DNA from: CAVTUU01 sp045804965
GTDB lineage: Bacteria > Chloroflexota > Chloroflexia > Thermomicrobiales > UBA6265
Length of the DNA: 64,000 nucleotides
Assembly (NCBI GenBank): GCA_045804965.1
Contig: JBJMMD010000033.1
Location: 62,001-126,000, forward strand
Direction: 5' to 3'
The notes under the pieces: model-generated
Told to the model about the DNA's origin: nothing
Database searches by the model: none
Seen by the model: only the letters and a program-made list of their open reading frames with translations
Translations under genes and position numbers: made by a program
In this document: positions 16,247 to 25,959 of the stretch, piece after piece
How positions within the stretch are numbered: the stretch's first letter is position 1
Layout of the letters: each line of letters opens with the position of its first letter

Positions 16247-17308
16247 GTGGCGACGTTCAACCGCGAACTATTGAAGCAACTTTGTGAAACGCCCGGTATT
16301 CCTGGACGGGAAGATCAGATCAGGGCAGTCGTCATCGACGAGATTCGCCCTCTCGTCGACGAGTTGTCGGTCGATGTCATGGGGAACGTCGTCGGTGTCA
16401 AGCGCGGCAATGCTGGGCCAAAGGTGATGATCGCCGCCCATATCGACGAGATTGGTTTCCTGGTCAAGCATATCGACGACCAGGGCTTCATCCGCCTCCA
16501 GCCCGTCGGCGGTTTCGATGCCCGCGTACTCGTCGCGCAACGGGTGCTTGTGCACGGCTTTGGTGGCAAGGTTCACCGAGGGGTCGTGCAGGCGGCGGCC
16601 AAACCGATCCATCTGCTAGAACCTGGCGAAGCCAAACCGACGAAGCTTGACGATCTCTTTGTCGATATCGGCTTGGCGGTTGACGACGTGAAGGCATCGG
16701 TCGAAGTCGGTGACATGGTGACGATGGACAGAACGCTGGAAACGAACGATGAGATCGTAATGTCGAAGTCGCTCGACGATCGCGTTGGTGTCTACGTGAT
16801 GATTGAAGCCATTCGGGCGCTGCAGTCGGCAGAAGCCGAAATCGTGGCTGTAGCGACGACACAGGAAGAAGTCGGACTCCGCGGTGCGCGGACCGCCGCC
16901 TTCACGCAAGATCCGGACATCTCGATTGCGCTTGACGTGACCCTCGCTCTCGATATCCCTGGCGCCAGCGCGGAAACGGCCGTGAGCCGGATCGGCAAGG
17001 GACCGGCGATCAAGATTTTCGACTCTTCCCAATTGACCCATCCGAAGCTCGTCCGCCACGTCCGCGATGTTGCTGAGCACAACAACATTGCCTATCAGCT
17101 TGAAATTCTGCCTCGTGGCGGAACCGATGCTGGGGCGATGCAGTTGAACAAGGCGGGTTCAGCGGCGATTACTCTTTCGATTCCTTGCCGCTATGTCCAT
17201 ACGGTGAATGAAATGGCGAGCATCAAGGACATCGACGACGCGGTCAATCTGCTTGCCGCATATCTCAAAGATGCCGGAAGTCGAAGTTATGGATATGAGA
17301 CGGGGTAG
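16247..17308 (+). CDS. M42 family metallopeptidase (glutamyl aminopeptidase/cellulase-M type)
   Basis: GTG at 16247 has ATGAGGAGAAG upstream. The 353-aa protein has the di-metal ligands of family M42: His in MIAAHIDEIGFLVKHID, Asp in KSLDDRVGVYV, the catalytic-Glu pair in TTQEEVGLRGART and Asp in IALDVTLALD, with the His ligand near the end in IPCRYVHTVNE. A typical beta-barrel dodecamerisation domain is inserted at about 75-165. It trims N-terminal residues from peptides in the cytoplasm, fitting the peptide-uptake genes that follow. A second, divergent M42 paralogue is at 31757. Confidence 0.92.
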   Translation: MATFNRELLKQLCETPGIPGREDQIRAVVIDEIRPLVDELSVDVMGNVVGVKRGNAGPKVMIAAHIDEIGFLVKHIDDQGFIRLQPVGGFDARVLVAQRVLVHGFGGKVHRGVVQAAAKPIHLLEPGEAKPTKLDDLFVDIGLAVDDVKASVEVGDMVTMDRTLETNDEIVMSKSLDDRVGVYVMIEAIRALQSAEAEIVAVATTQEEVGLRGARTAAFTQDPDISIALDVTLALDIPGASAETAVSRIGKGPAIKIFDSSQLTHPKLVRHVRDVAEHNNIAYQLEILPRGGTDAGAMQLNKAGSAAITLSIPCRYVHTVNEMASIKDIDDAVNLLAAYLKDAGSRSYGYETG

Positions 17309-17594
17309 GTTGGCCCGGACCTAAGCGTTGGCGTAACCAAACGATTCGCGGGACCGTTATGATGGTCAGACAATCATCTGCTGGCGACGATGGAAACGTT
17401 GATTGACCATTCCCTTTGCCGAGCCGGAAAGACACGTGTTAGCGTACGTACTACAAGTCTCTGATTCAGGGATTCAGACTGGCATGTTGATTCGGGGCGC
17501 GATCATTCGGATCATCCGCTCCGCGAAACTCTGCACGGAAAGGATAAAGCAGGTCGCGTCGATATCTGACCGCGGCCGCGAGGAGGTTCACTAG
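17309..17594. other. Intergenic region before the solute-binding protein gene
   Basis: 286 bases without a supportable gene; a 63-codon open frame here has no recognisable similarity and no Shine-Dalgarno sequence. The last bases (GCGAGGAGG) are the ribosome-binding site of the next gene. No clear promoter was identified. Confidence 0.4.
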
Positions 17595-19430
17595 ATGGCA
17601 TCAGAATCTGATCCACGGCTGGCGCCGTTGACCGATGAGGAACGCAGCGAACTCGATCAACTTGTTCAGACAATGAAACATACGTCTCCTCGAGTCAGTA
17701 GACGTGACTTCCTGCGCTGGTCGGCGGTAGCGGCGGGCGCCGTCGCGACTGCCCGCTTCGGCATTGACCAAGTCACCGCCGCGCCTTCAGGTTCATCGAA
17801 CGGGCTCGTCGGCTTTCAGGATCAAGAGATCGAGAAGAAAGTCACGATCAACGTGCCATTCAATCCGTTCGGCCAGGCGGTCACGCTCGACCCCCATCAG
17901 ACGGTGAACTGGGGGCCATTCTGGGTCGCGTTTCCGAATGTCTGGGGCGGTCTCGTTCGCTACGATGAGAACGCGAAAGTGCAGCTCGACTTGGCCGAGA
18001 GTTACACCGTAAGTGATGACGGGCAGGTCTACACATTCAAGATCCGCGGCGATGCGAAGTATGCGAGCGGTAACAGGGTCGTTGCGGACGATTTCATCAA
18101 ATCATGGCAGCGAGCCCTGAACCCGAGCAGGCCCTCGCCGATGTCGCAGTTCATGGCCCAAATCCAGGGCTATAACAATTACATTAAGAAGAAGAGCGAC
18201 AAGCTCGGCATCCGCGCGGTCGACGATGCGACTGTAGAGGTCAAGCTCGGCAAGCCGTACAGTTTCTTCCTGTCCCACATGGCTTCGTTCGTATGGAGCG
18301 TTGTCGATCCGAAAGTGCTCGACAAAGAGGGCGAAACGAACTTCGTGCTAAAGGACGCCGGAACAGGTCCCTGGCGGTTTACGGAGTTCGATCCGAGCAC
18401 GCAGTTCACGATGGCGCCAAACAAAAACCACTACGGTGGCAACTCGCCGTCGATCACAAAGATCGTGTGGCCGTTCGTTAATGGTCCGGATGCGGACACA
18501 ACCGCGCTCAATCTTTACAAGAAGGACGAAGCGGTCTCCGCGGATGTGCCGCTCTCGCTCAAAGGCGCGGTCGAGGGCGATCCCGATCTCTCGCAACAGA
18601 TGATCAAGATCCAGCCTTATGGTTCGACCCAATCGATTGCAATGGACTTCAAGCAGAAGCCATTCGACGACGTTCGCGTCCGGCGTGCGGTCGCCATGGC
18701 CGTCGATCGCGACAAGTGGGCGAACGAGATTTGGGAAGGAACATGGGCTCCGGCCACCGCGTTCACGCCGCCAGTCGTCTCGGCGACGAGCAATTATCAA
18801 TTGCCGAGCGGTCTCGGATTCAACGTCGACGAGGCGAAAAATCTCCTAAAGGAAGCAGGCTTCGAAAACGGCCAGGGTTTGCCGGAAATCACGTATTACG
18901 AGCCAGCTGAGGATACCGACGATGTGAAGGATCGCTGGAAGGCGCTCCTCGACATGATCAAAGCGAACATTGGGATGGAGATCACCCACGATACCTCAAA
19001 GACGCTAGAGCAGATCATGTCGCTGCAAACCGACAACGGCGGGCGACAGTTCGACGTTATTTGGTGGTGGAACGTAACCGAAACGCCGCACCTGTTGAGC
19101 GATGTGTTTACGTCGACCTCAAGCTACATGAAGGGTGTGTTCAACTGGAACGGCAAGCTCGAAAAATCCGGCGACTTCGATCCGGGTGCGGACTCAAAGG
19201 CGTTCGATGATCTTGTCAAGAAGGCGGACGTCGATAAAGACGAAGCAACCCGCAATGACCAATACAAGCAGGCCGAGGAACTCGCGCTCAAGAACGCAGT
19301 CTATGTTCCCCTCGGCAACTGGGTACAAATGTATGTTCAGAAGCCATGGCTCCAGGGCACGAAGCAAGGGCCGTGGACCGGGCGGCTACCCGCCTGGTTT
19401 AACAAGGATGTCGTCGTCGTTAAGCACTAA
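17595..19430 (+). CDS. Tat-exported peptide ABC transporter substrate-binding protein (family 5)
   Basis: ATG 17595 follows GAGGAGG. The 611-aa protein has a twin-arginine signal (S35-R-R-D-F-L40, then a hydrophobic AVAAGAVATA stretch) preceded by an unusually long 34-residue n-region. The mature part is a family 5 solute-binding protein (OppA/DppA type): LAESYTVSDDGQVYTFKIRG, DVRVRRAVAMAVDRDKWANE. It would bind oligopeptides outside the membrane and deliver them to a permease. No permease or ATPase genes are adjacent, so it must share those encoded elsewhere, possibly the DppBC pair at 44705-46704. A hairpin follows the gene. Confidence 0.93.
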   Translation: MASESDPRLAPLTDEERSELDQLVQTMKHTSPRVSRRDFLRWSAVAAGAVATARFGIDQVTAAPSGSSNGLVGFQDQEIEKKVTINVPFNPFGQAVTLDPHQTVNWGPFWVAFPNVWGGLVRYDENAKVQLDLAESYTVSDDGQVYTFKIRGDAKYASGNRVVADDFIKSWQRALNPSRPSPMSQFMAQIQGYNNYIKKKSDKLGIRAVDDATVEVKLGKPYSFFLSHMASFVWSVVDPKVLDKEGETNFVLKDAGTGPWRFTEFDPSTQFTMAPNKNHYGGNSPSITKIVWPFVNGPDADTTALNLYKKDEAVSADVPLSLKGAVEGDPDLSQQMIKIQPYGSTQSIAMDFKQKPFDDVRVRRAVAMAVDRDKWANEIWEGTWAPATAFTPPVVSATSNYQLPSGLGFNVDEAKNLLKEAGFENGQGLPEITYYEPAEDTDDVKDRWKALLDMIKANIGMEITHDTSKTLEQIMSLQTDNGGRQFDVIWWWNVTETPHLLSDVFTSTSSYMKGVFNWNGKLEKSGDFDPGADSKAFDDLVKKADVDKDEATRNDQYKQAEELALKNAVYVPLGNWVQMYVQKPWLQGTKQGPWTGRLPAWFNKDVVVVKH

Positions 19431-19452
19431 ATTGGCGTCAATGTCGACAGAA

Positions 19453-19486
19453 ACGACGGCCTCAGTCACGCAACTGAGGTCGTCGT
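19453..19486. terminator. Hairpin between convergent genes, probable bidirectional terminator
   Basis: A 14-base arm at 19453-19466 (ACGACGGCCTCAGT) pairs with 19473-19486 (ACTGAGGTCGTCGT) with a single mismatch and a six-base loop. It lies between the solute-binding gene and the convergent PHP-AlbA gene. T-runs are weak on both sides. Confidence 0.55.
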
Positions 19487-19524
19487 ATTGTCCTTCGCCG
19501 TGGGCAAAGGTCACGAAGACTTGC

Positions 19525-21498
19525 CTAAGCTTGTCCTGATGTTTGAGTATTTTGCGCGGCAGTGGCCGAATTTTTCGTGGTAGTTCGCTTTTTGGGCGCC
19601 ACCAGCGACTTCCAAGCGCCTCTGAGGTTTTCTTCGCTGACGGCGTAGAAGACACGTAGCGATCCGTCTGAACGCCATGCAAGGGTGTAGCGGCCGCTGT
19701 TGGTGCCATCAGGTCGTTCTTTCAGAACACCATAGTTGCCTCGCCATTTAAAGTCGCTGACTCCGGGGGAGTGGTTTCGCCATTCGTCGATGGCATCGCG
19801 CCAAACACCTCGCGTTTCGTCGGGGTTCACGCGGGTGATCACTCTGCGATGGCGGAGATCGCGAATCGTCAACCGCGAGGTGTCGTCGGACTCGTCAACG
19901 GCGACTATTTCCACTCCCGAACTTGGCGCAACTTCATAGGCATCCGGCTCGCCAATATGCTCGCTGACCAGCTTCTGCTCGAGCGGCACTTCTGCTTCCG
20001 GCATCGGAGGCTCCAACGCCGGTCGTTCAGGAGCGCGAACGGGTCGGCGTTGGCTTGCTTCGTTTCCGCGAGCGCGAGCAGGCAGCGGGGCTGCCGCACT
20101 CGACCTCACCATCTGCACGATTTCGTCTCGACTGGCGATTTCGCTCTTGTCGAGTCGTCGAACGAAGATGTGGCCCGGCGCAAGCGCATACGGTTTGTTG
20201 GCGCCTTCTGGCACGCGCACGGCGAGAACACTCTTGCCGCCAGACTCGATAACTTCGAGATTCACGTCGATCGGCGGCGTGATCTCCGCCAGGATGTCCT
20301 TGCGAAGCGAATCTGCAGCTGCGGATGGCACAGGAATTCCCGCGATTGGGCGCCGTTCATGGGTGCTGGCCCCGACGAAGATCGTGCCGCCGCTCGTGTT
20401 GGCAAATGCCGCTACGTCCTGCAGGACTGCACGCGTGCCTGACCGCTTGTTTGCCAGATGCTCGTGGAACGATTGAGTGGCGGAATTGCCGTGCAATCGT
20501 CCGAGACGAACTTCGTCCGCGGGTGAGGTGATTGGAAAAACAGGACGAGTCCGCGAAAAGTCGACTCCGAGGAAGAGATCTTTGAGCGCTTGGAAGGACC
20601 GTTCAGGCAAGAGCGCTTCGGTCGGCCGCTCGCCCACGCCAAAGACACCTTCGCGCGTAAGATCGCGCTCGAGGCGGTGGGCATCCGAACCCTGGATGCA
20701 ATGCATCCGGCGCGGATATTCGGCTTTTGTGCCACTAAAGAAGCGAGTGGTCGACCGGGCACGGTTGCCGAGATTCAAATCGGTGACTTCGAGCGCGTGC
20801 AAGTGCGGGTCCTGGGTATAGGCGATCTTTGTTTGTCCGCCAAAGTTGAGCCCGAGCATGGCGATACCATGCGTCGAGTTCACGTGTGCTCCAATCACCA
20901 ACGCACCCGCGTCGCTTAGCAGTCGGTAGGTGCGGAGGACGTCAGTCGTCGCGCCGACCTCGCCGCTGCCGAATTTACCTTCTGGCACGCCGAGCGTCAG
21001 AAGCATGTGCTCCATCATGCGTACAGTTGTGCGCTCGGGGAAAATGGCCAGAATATGAAATCCGAACGTTGCCGTGAATTCGAATCCTGGCAACAACAGG
21101 ATCTTGGCGAGCAGGCGCCGATATTCCGCGAGGCGATCGCGTTCTTCAACCGCGAGCCGGCCCAAGGATTCGAGCAATTCAAAATCTTCAATCTCGCGCC
21201 ACAGGTCGGCGTAGCCGCGAACCGAGTTGTGATCGGTAAAAGCGACTATGTCGAGATCGCGCTCTTCAGCCTCATGCAGAATGTCGAGGAACGTGATGTC
21301 GGATTGCTGATAATCGATCGAGGCCGGCGTGTGAATGTGCAGATCAATGCGATACCAGTGCATACGGCCAGGTTCTGGTGCCGGAGCTGGTAACTCTGGC
21401 TTCACGACGCTCGTTGGACGAGTCGACGAAGCGCGCCGCCGCCTCTGATTCGAAGGAGGTCTCGGGCCAGATTGTGTTTGCTTGTCGTCGTCAACCAT
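19525..21498 (-). CDS. PHP phosphoesterase-AlbA/Schlafen-like fusion protein
   Basis: The 657-aa product has a basic, disordered start (to about 45), then a PHP metal-dependent phosphoesterase domain (about 47-275): HIHTPAS at 54, FTDHNSVRG at 87, GFEF near 138, GSDAH at 270. An AlbA_2/Schlafen-like putative ATP- or nucleic-acid-binding domain follows (about 338-465): LQDVAAFANTSGGTIFVGAS and GHIFVRRLDKSEI. After a Pro/Glu-rich linker, the last 120 residues (DEWRNHSPGVSDFKWRGNYG, YTLAWRSDGSLRVFYAVS) form an unknown basic/aromatic domain. The architecture suggests a nucleic-acid-directed hydrolase or sensor. It is divergent from the M20 gene. Confidence 0.85.
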   Translation of the reverse strand: MVDDDKQTQSGPRPPSNQRRRRASSTRPTSVVKPELPAPAPEPGRMHWYRIDLHIHTPASIDYQQSDITFLDILHEAEERDLDIVAFTDHNSVRGYADLWREIEDFELLESLGRLAVEERDRLAEYRRLLAKILLLPGFEFTATFGFHILAIFPERTTVRMMEHMLLTLGVPEGKFGSGEVGATTDVLRTYRLLSDAGALVIGAHVNSTHGIAMLGLNFGGQTKIAYTQDPHLHALEVTDLNLGNRARSTTRFFSGTKAEYPRRMHCIQGSDAHRLERDLTREGVFGVGERPTEALLPERSFQALKDLFLGVDFSRTRPVFPITSPADEVRLGRLHGNSATQSFHEHLANKRSGTRAVLQDVAAFANTSGGTIFVGASTHERRPIAGIPVPSAAADSLRKDILAEITPPIDVNLEVIESGGKSVLAVRVPEGANKPYALAPGHIFVRRLDKSEIASRDEIVQMVRSSAAAPLPARARGNEASQRRPVRAPERPALEPPMPEAEVPLEQKLVSEHIGEPDAYEVAPSSGVEIVAVDESDDTSRLTIRDLRHRRVITRVNPDETRGVWRDAIDEWRNHSPGVSDFKWRGNYGVLKERPDGTNSGRYTLAWRSDGSLRVFYAVSEENLRGAWKSLVAPKKRTTTKNSATAAQNTQTSGQA

Positions 21499-21669
21499 GC
21501 CTGCATACTGACAAAAATACGCGCCGAACGCCGACTATCACTTCAAAATAAGACTACCACGCGCGCGAGTGGCATCAATTCATTTCTTAACGCCGCGGCT
21601 TCGGGAATTGGGGAAGACAACGTTTCCTCCGTTCATGGACGGAATGGAACGACCTTTGCGCAACGCGAC

Positions 21670-22941
21670 ATGCCCGAGAATGAGTTGGGTGATCAGATGG
21701 AAAGGCTCCAGGCAATGGTCGAAGCGACAAGATTGAACGAGGCCCGGCGTGCGGCGATTGCGGCAATCGATGAGGCGACAGTTGATTTGATCGCGCTCTC
21801 GAAGTACATCCATGACAATCCAGAAATCGCGCTTCAGGAGTACAAATCAAGCGCTGCATGCGCAGATTTTCTCGAGCAACGAGGTTTTGCGGTCTCCCGA
21901 GGCATTGCCGATCTTCCTACGGCGTTCCAGGCGGAAGCTCGGGACGGAGCGGAAGGACCGCGAATCGCCTTTGTCTCGGAATACGACGCGTTGCCCGGTG
22001 TTGGCCATGGTTGCGGGCACAATCTGATCGCGATTGCCGGAATCGGAGCAGGTCTCGGCCTGAAAGCAGCACTAGCGCTGCTGACGGGTACGGTCACGGT
22101 CTTCGGCACGCCGGCCGAAGAGGCGATCGGTGGCAAGATCATCATGGCGGACGCTGGTATCTTCGATCCGGTTGACGCGGCGATGGGAGCGCACCCGGGC
22201 ACGATTGAGGCCACGTGTCCGACCGTTGAAGGAAGCGGTCAGGCGCTTGCCTGCCAAGCCGTCCGTATTGAGTTTCGGGGTAAAGCGGCGCACGCCGCGT
22301 CTGATCTCTATAACGGCGTGAACGCCCTGGATGCTGTCATTCAAGTCTTTAACGGCGTGAGTGCTCTCCGCCAACACATCAGGAGCGATGCCCGGTTCCA
22401 CGGAATCATCACGCATGGCGGAGATGCGCCGAACGTTATTCCGAACTTTGCGGCCGCCGAGTTTTACGTCCGCGCACAGACGCTCAGCTACATGAATGAG
22501 CTTGTAGAGAAACTGAGGCATATCGTCGAAGGCGCCGCGTTGATGACTGGTGCAGAACTCACCTTCGACATGCCGGAGCGGGCGAACTACGACATGATCA
22601 CGAATCACGCAATGGCGAAACGGCTCAAGAAGAACCTCGACGACGTAGGGCTCATTCGGCCAGAAGCGATTGCGGAAGAGGGCAGCGGATCGACCGATTG
22701 GGGCAACGTGAGCTATCGGGTGCCTTCGGTCGAAACGAGCTACCCGATTCTCGACCATGTCTGCACCTGGCATAGCCAGGAGGTGGTCGACGCGGCCGAT
22801 TCTGAGATGGGCTACCAGAACACTGTCTTGGTCGCGAAGGCGATGGCCTTAACGGGCGCCGACTTACTTGCCGACCCGGCCGCGTTAGTCGAAATCAAGG
22901 AACAGTTCGTCAGGGAACGAGCGGCGAGAGGCGGCTCCTAG
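21670..22941 (+). CDS. M20 family amidohydrolase (PM20D2/AbgB-like)
   Basis: The product is about 423 aa. Metal-binding motifs are VGHGCGHNLIAIAG and FGTPAEEAIGGK, followed by the dimerisation domain (CQAVRIEFRGKAAHAASDLY) typical of the aminoacylase/aminobenzoyl-glutamate hydrolase branch. It cleaves an amide bond in N-acyl or dipeptide-like substrates. The open frame continues 5' to 21472, overlapping the divergent gene's start; that extension is unlike the family. I chose ATG 21670 (MPENELGDQ); ATG 21697 or 21718 are also possible, and no start has an ideal Shine-Dalgarno sequence. Confidence 0.88.
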   Translation: MPENELGDQMERLQAMVEATRLNEARRAAIAAIDEATVDLIALSKYIHDNPEIALQEYKSSAACADFLEQRGFAVSRGIADLPTAFQAEARDGAEGPRIAFVSEYDALPGVGHGCGHNLIAIAGIGAGLGLKAALALLTGTVTVFGTPAEEAIGGKIIMADAGIFDPVDAAMGAHPGTIEATCPTVEGSGQALACQAVRIEFRGKAAHAASDLYNGVNALDAVIQVFNGVSALRQHIRSDARFHGIITHGGDAPNVIPNFAAAEFYVRAQTLSYMNELVEKLRHIVEGAALMTGAELTFDMPERANYDMITNHAMAKRLKKNLDDVGLIRPEAIAEEGSGSTDWGNVSYRVPSVETSYPILDHVCTWHSQEVVDAADSEMGYQNTVLVAKAMALTGADLLADPAALVEIKEQFVRERAARGGS

Positions 22942-23095
22942 TCCTAAGATGAACTTTCTGCGCCGCCAATCCACGCCGTCATGCCGCATGATGTCGAAGC
23001 ATCTGCCCTTCAAGAAGGCGGTGCCAAGCACGCGCAGATCCTCCGCCGCACGCCCGGAATGACGAGAGTGAACGCGCGCTGACCCTCTTAGCGGC
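22942..23095. other. Intergenic region resembling a dispersed chromosomal repeat
   Basis: These 154 bases hold no gene. The stretch with GATCCTCCGCCGC, then CCCGGAATGACGAGAG (about 23037-23067), resembles the 'AGATCCTTCGCC...CTCGGAATGAC' type of intergenic repeat found in many copies in several bacterial genomes. There is no second copy in this window to prove repetition. Confidence 0.3.
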
Positions 23096-24982
23096 TCACT
23101 GATCGTTGGCCATCGAGGCGTCGTAGTAGACAAGGCTGATTGAAGTGCCTGGAGGGAGCCAGGCGCCAAAATTGGCGCCATTGTCTTGGACGCCAACGAC
23201 GTCATGGTCCACGATGCCTGCGGCGTCGAGATCGATGCCGAAGCTTTCGATGTGCGCTTTGGAGACCGGGATTTGGTCGGTTATCGCGAATCCTTCCTGC
23301 TCCAGTTGGGCAACTGCCTCGCCGAGGGGCGCGCCCTGAATTTCGCGCGGGATCTGAATCTTGTCGCCGACACTTACGACAAGCGTCACCGTGTCTTCGG
23401 GCCGGGCTTCATCGTTCGGTTCAGTTGTGATGACCTTGCCTTCGGGCACCTCCGTGCTGGCCTGTTCTTGCCGCTGCACGGTGAGGCCTTTACCTTCGAG
23501 CAGCGCCTGTGCGTCGTCGGCAGGCAACCCGAACAGTTTCATGTCTTGGATGTTGACTGTGCCCGACCCGGAACTGGTTGTGACTTGGATGGCCGAGCCG
23601 GCCGGCAATGTTTCACCCGCCGCGGGCTGCTGATCGATGATCTGACCCTCGGCAACTTCGCCGGAAGGAGCAGTACCCGATTCCTCGATAGAAAGACCAA
23701 GCGGTTCGACGGTTGCTCGGGCATCGTCAATCGTCAAATTAGCAAGGGCGGGAACTTGCACTGGCTCGGGGGTTGTGGATTCGACCGGCACAATATCCGG
23801 CGATGTCGGCTCCGCCGCCGCGCTCGTCCGTGTCGGGTCGATGACGACTTCGTTTTCTAGGGTTGCGGTGGGATTGTTCTCCTCACCAAGATCGCGAAGG
23901 CGGGAAGGGAGGTGAAACCCGAACCAAAGTAGCGCCGCGAGGGCCGCGAAGACGAGGAAGCCAACGATCCAAGAGGTGCAGCCGCTTCCTTGTTCCTTCA
24001 TTTGCCTAGCGGCGACCGTGCGATCCGGCGCTCCGACCCACGTTTCTCCGACGACTCGGCCCGGCGCGGGCGTCGCCCGCGCCATCTGCGCCGGCGGCAG
24101 ATTGACGGTCGTCCGACTTGCCACAGCCGCTTTCGCAGCTTGGCGGGAAGCTGACTGTCCCTGACCAGGAGTTCTCCAGGTAGTCAGCGCGTCGGCGAAG
24201 GAGCTTGCCGACGGGAATCGCTTGGTCGGATCCTTGGCGAGCGCGCGCATAATGACGTCGTTCACCGAGCGGGGGACCGCAGGATTGATCTTGGCCGGAG
24301 GAATCGGCGGCTCATTGACGTGCTTCATGGCGATGCCGACGGGTGTGTCGGCGTCGAACGGCAGTTGACCGGTCACCATCTCATAGGCGACCACGGCGAG
24401 CGAATAGATGTCTGAGGACGGCGTCGCCATCAAACCGCTTGCCTGTTCCGGCGAGACATAGTGCACAGTCCCGAGCCCGGTGCCGGCGACCGTCAGGTCG
24501 GTGTCGGCGAGGCCCTTTGCAATCCCGAAATCGACGACCTTGGCCAGGCCGTCCTCATCGACGAGGATGTTCTGCGGCTTGATGTCGCGGTGAACGAAAC
24601 CGCGTTCGTGGGCGTAGTCCAGCGCCGAGGCGACTTGCTCAGTTAGTGAAGCGACATCGTCCGGGTCGAACGGACCCTCAGCCTCGATGATTTGCTGCAG
24701 ATTGTCGCCAGCACCATATTCCATGACGATGTACGGCGTTTCGCCTTCCTCGCCTACATCGTAGATATCGATGATGTTGGGATGGGTGAAGCTGGCAGCC
24801 GCTTGGGCCTCACGCTCGAATCGGGCGCGGAAATTCGGATCCCGCGCATATTGCGCGCGCAGCATCTTGATCGCGACCGGACGATTGAGGAGAAGATCAT
24901 GGCCGAGGTAGACCTCGGCCATCCCACCTTCACCGATCAGGCGGTCGATTCGGTAGCGCCGGTTGATGGTTTTTCGCTCCAA
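23096..24982 (-). CDS. pknB: PASTA-domain transmembrane Ser/Thr protein kinase (PknB type)
   Basis: I chose TTG at 24982 (CGGAGG ten bases before it), so the protein begins ERKTINRRYRIDRLIGEGGM, the standard PknB opening. The kinase domain (about 10-275) has the Gly loop GEGGMAEVYLG, VAIKML lysine, HRDIKPQNILVD catalytic loop, DFG, and the SPEQA activation segment. A juxtamembrane linker leads to one membrane helix (WIVGFLVFAALAALLWFGFH, about 345-370) and three extracellular PASTA units (from VPALANLTIDDARATVEPLG on). It senses peptidoglycan fragments or lipid II and phosphorylates growth and division proteins. It follows ispE but is separated by about 90 bases. Confidence 0.94.
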   Translation of the reverse strand: MERKTINRRYRIDRLIGEGGMAEVYLGHDLLLNRPVAIKMLRAQYARDPNFRARFEREAQAAASFTHPNIIDIYDVGEEGETPYIVMEYGAGDNLQQIIEAEGPFDPDDVASLTEQVASALDYAHERGFVHRDIKPQNILVDEDGLAKVVDFGIAKGLADTDLTVAGTGLGTVHYVSPEQASGLMATPSSDIYSLAVVAYEMVTGQLPFDADTPVGIAMKHVNEPPIPPAKINPAVPRSVNDVIMRALAKDPTKRFPSASSFADALTTWRTPGQGQSASRQAAKAAVASRTTVNLPPAQMARATPAPGRVVGETWVGAPDRTVAARQMKEQGSGCTSWIVGFLVFAALAALLWFGFHLPSRLRDLGEENNPTATLENEVVIDPTRTSAAAEPTSPDIVPVESTTPEPVQVPALANLTIDDARATVEPLGLSIEESGTAPSGEVAEGQIIDQQPAAGETLPAGSAIQVTTSSGSGTVNIQDMKLFGLPADDAQALLEGKGLTVQRQEQASTEVPEGKVITTEPNDEARPEDTVTLVVSVGDKIQIPREIQGAPLGEAVAQLEQEGFAITDQIPVSKAHIESFGIDLDAAGIVDHDVVGVQDNGANFGAWLPPGTSISLVYYDASMANDQ

Positions 24983-25071
24983 CGAGTTGGCGCCTCCGAT
25001 TACCGAACGATGCCTAAATTGGGCGCGCAAAAAACGTTCGCGACATTCGCCAGCCCCGTGTCAAGTCACAA

Positions 25072-25959
25072 TTATCCATTTTCCCGCACAAGCGCAGGAA
25101 CGCACGCGATCGGCCGGCAAACGAATACGCTCGCGCTTGCCCCGAGACTGCGATGCAAGCGCTCAGCAATTGCTCTCGCCTCACCTTCCTGATTTGTCAA
25201 AGTGTAATGGCTCGGCCCGGCCCCGGTAATGGCGACTCCAGCCGCGCCCGCGGCGCGGAACGCTCCGGCGAGGTCTTGCAAGTGCGGAAAGGCTTCGTAT
25301 AGCGGTCGAGCGAACGCGTTGGGAAGGGACTGAGGGTCCACCGCCTGAGTCGATTCGATGCGGCGGGCAATTGTCGATATGGTCTCGCCCGAGGAACAAT
25401 CGGTCGCGACTAATTTGCTGAACATCGAACGAGTCTTGTTCGGGATAGCTATTTGCGGGCTAGCGAGGATTATCCAGGCATCAAGTGTCCCATCGATCCG
25501 TTCAAGCTGCTCGCCTCGCCCGTGTCCAATCGCGGTTCCGCCGACGAGAAAGAAGGGCACATCGCACCCAAGTTTTAGGGCCAATTCGAACAACACTTCG
25601 CCGTCTGATTCGATGTTCCAGAAGCTGGCCAGTGCCCGAAGCGTCGTCGCCGCGTCGCTGCTCGCGCCGCCCAGTCCGGCCGCGATCGGAATCTGCTTTT
25701 CAATCTGCACGGTTGCGCCTTGATCGATCTGACAATGATCGCGGAGGGCTATCGCTGCTGCTTCGGCAAGGTTCGCCTCAGATGCGAGTGAGGCGTCGAT
25801 TGCGACCTTGAGATGACTGTTGGGCTCGATGGTTATCACATCGCAGAGATCGATCGTTTGAAAGATCGTCGCAATGTCGTGGTATCCGTCCGATCTGCGA
25901 CCGAGCACTTCGAGTCCAAGATTCAACTTAGCTAGCGCCCGCGCCACGATGCGCGTCAT
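25072..25959 (-). CDS. ispE: 4-diphosphocytidyl-2-C-methyl-D-erythritol kinase
   Basis: ATG 25959 overlaps the rsmA stop codon (ATGA), which fixes the start and implies translational coupling. The 295-aa GHMP kinase starts RIVARALAKLNLGLEVLGRR then SDGYHDIATIFQTIDL (substrate-binding), with the ATP-binding PIAAGLGGASSDAATTL motif near residue 90 and GAAGVAITGAGPSHYTL near the end. It phosphorylates CDP-methylerythritol in the non-mevalonate isoprenoid pathway. The rsmA-ispE order is common in bacteria. Confidence 0.96.
   Translation of the reverse strand: MTRIVARALAKLNLGLEVLGRRSDGYHDIATIFQTIDLCDVITIEPNSHLKVAIDASLASEANLAEAAAIALRDHCQIDQGATVQIEKQIPIAAGLGGASSDAATTLRALASFWNIESDGEVLFELALKLGCDVPFFLVGGTAIGHGRGEQLERIDGTLDAWIILASPQIAIPNKTRSMFSKLVATDCSSGETISTIARRIESTQAVDPQSLPNAFARPLYEAFPHLQDLAGAFRAAGAAGVAITGAGPSHYTLTNQEGEARAIAERLHRSLGASASVFVCRPIACVPALVRENG

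Noticed and set aside
17403..17594. A 63-codon frame before the solute-binding gene
   Set aside because: There is no Shine-Dalgarno sequence, no similarity and atypical composition.
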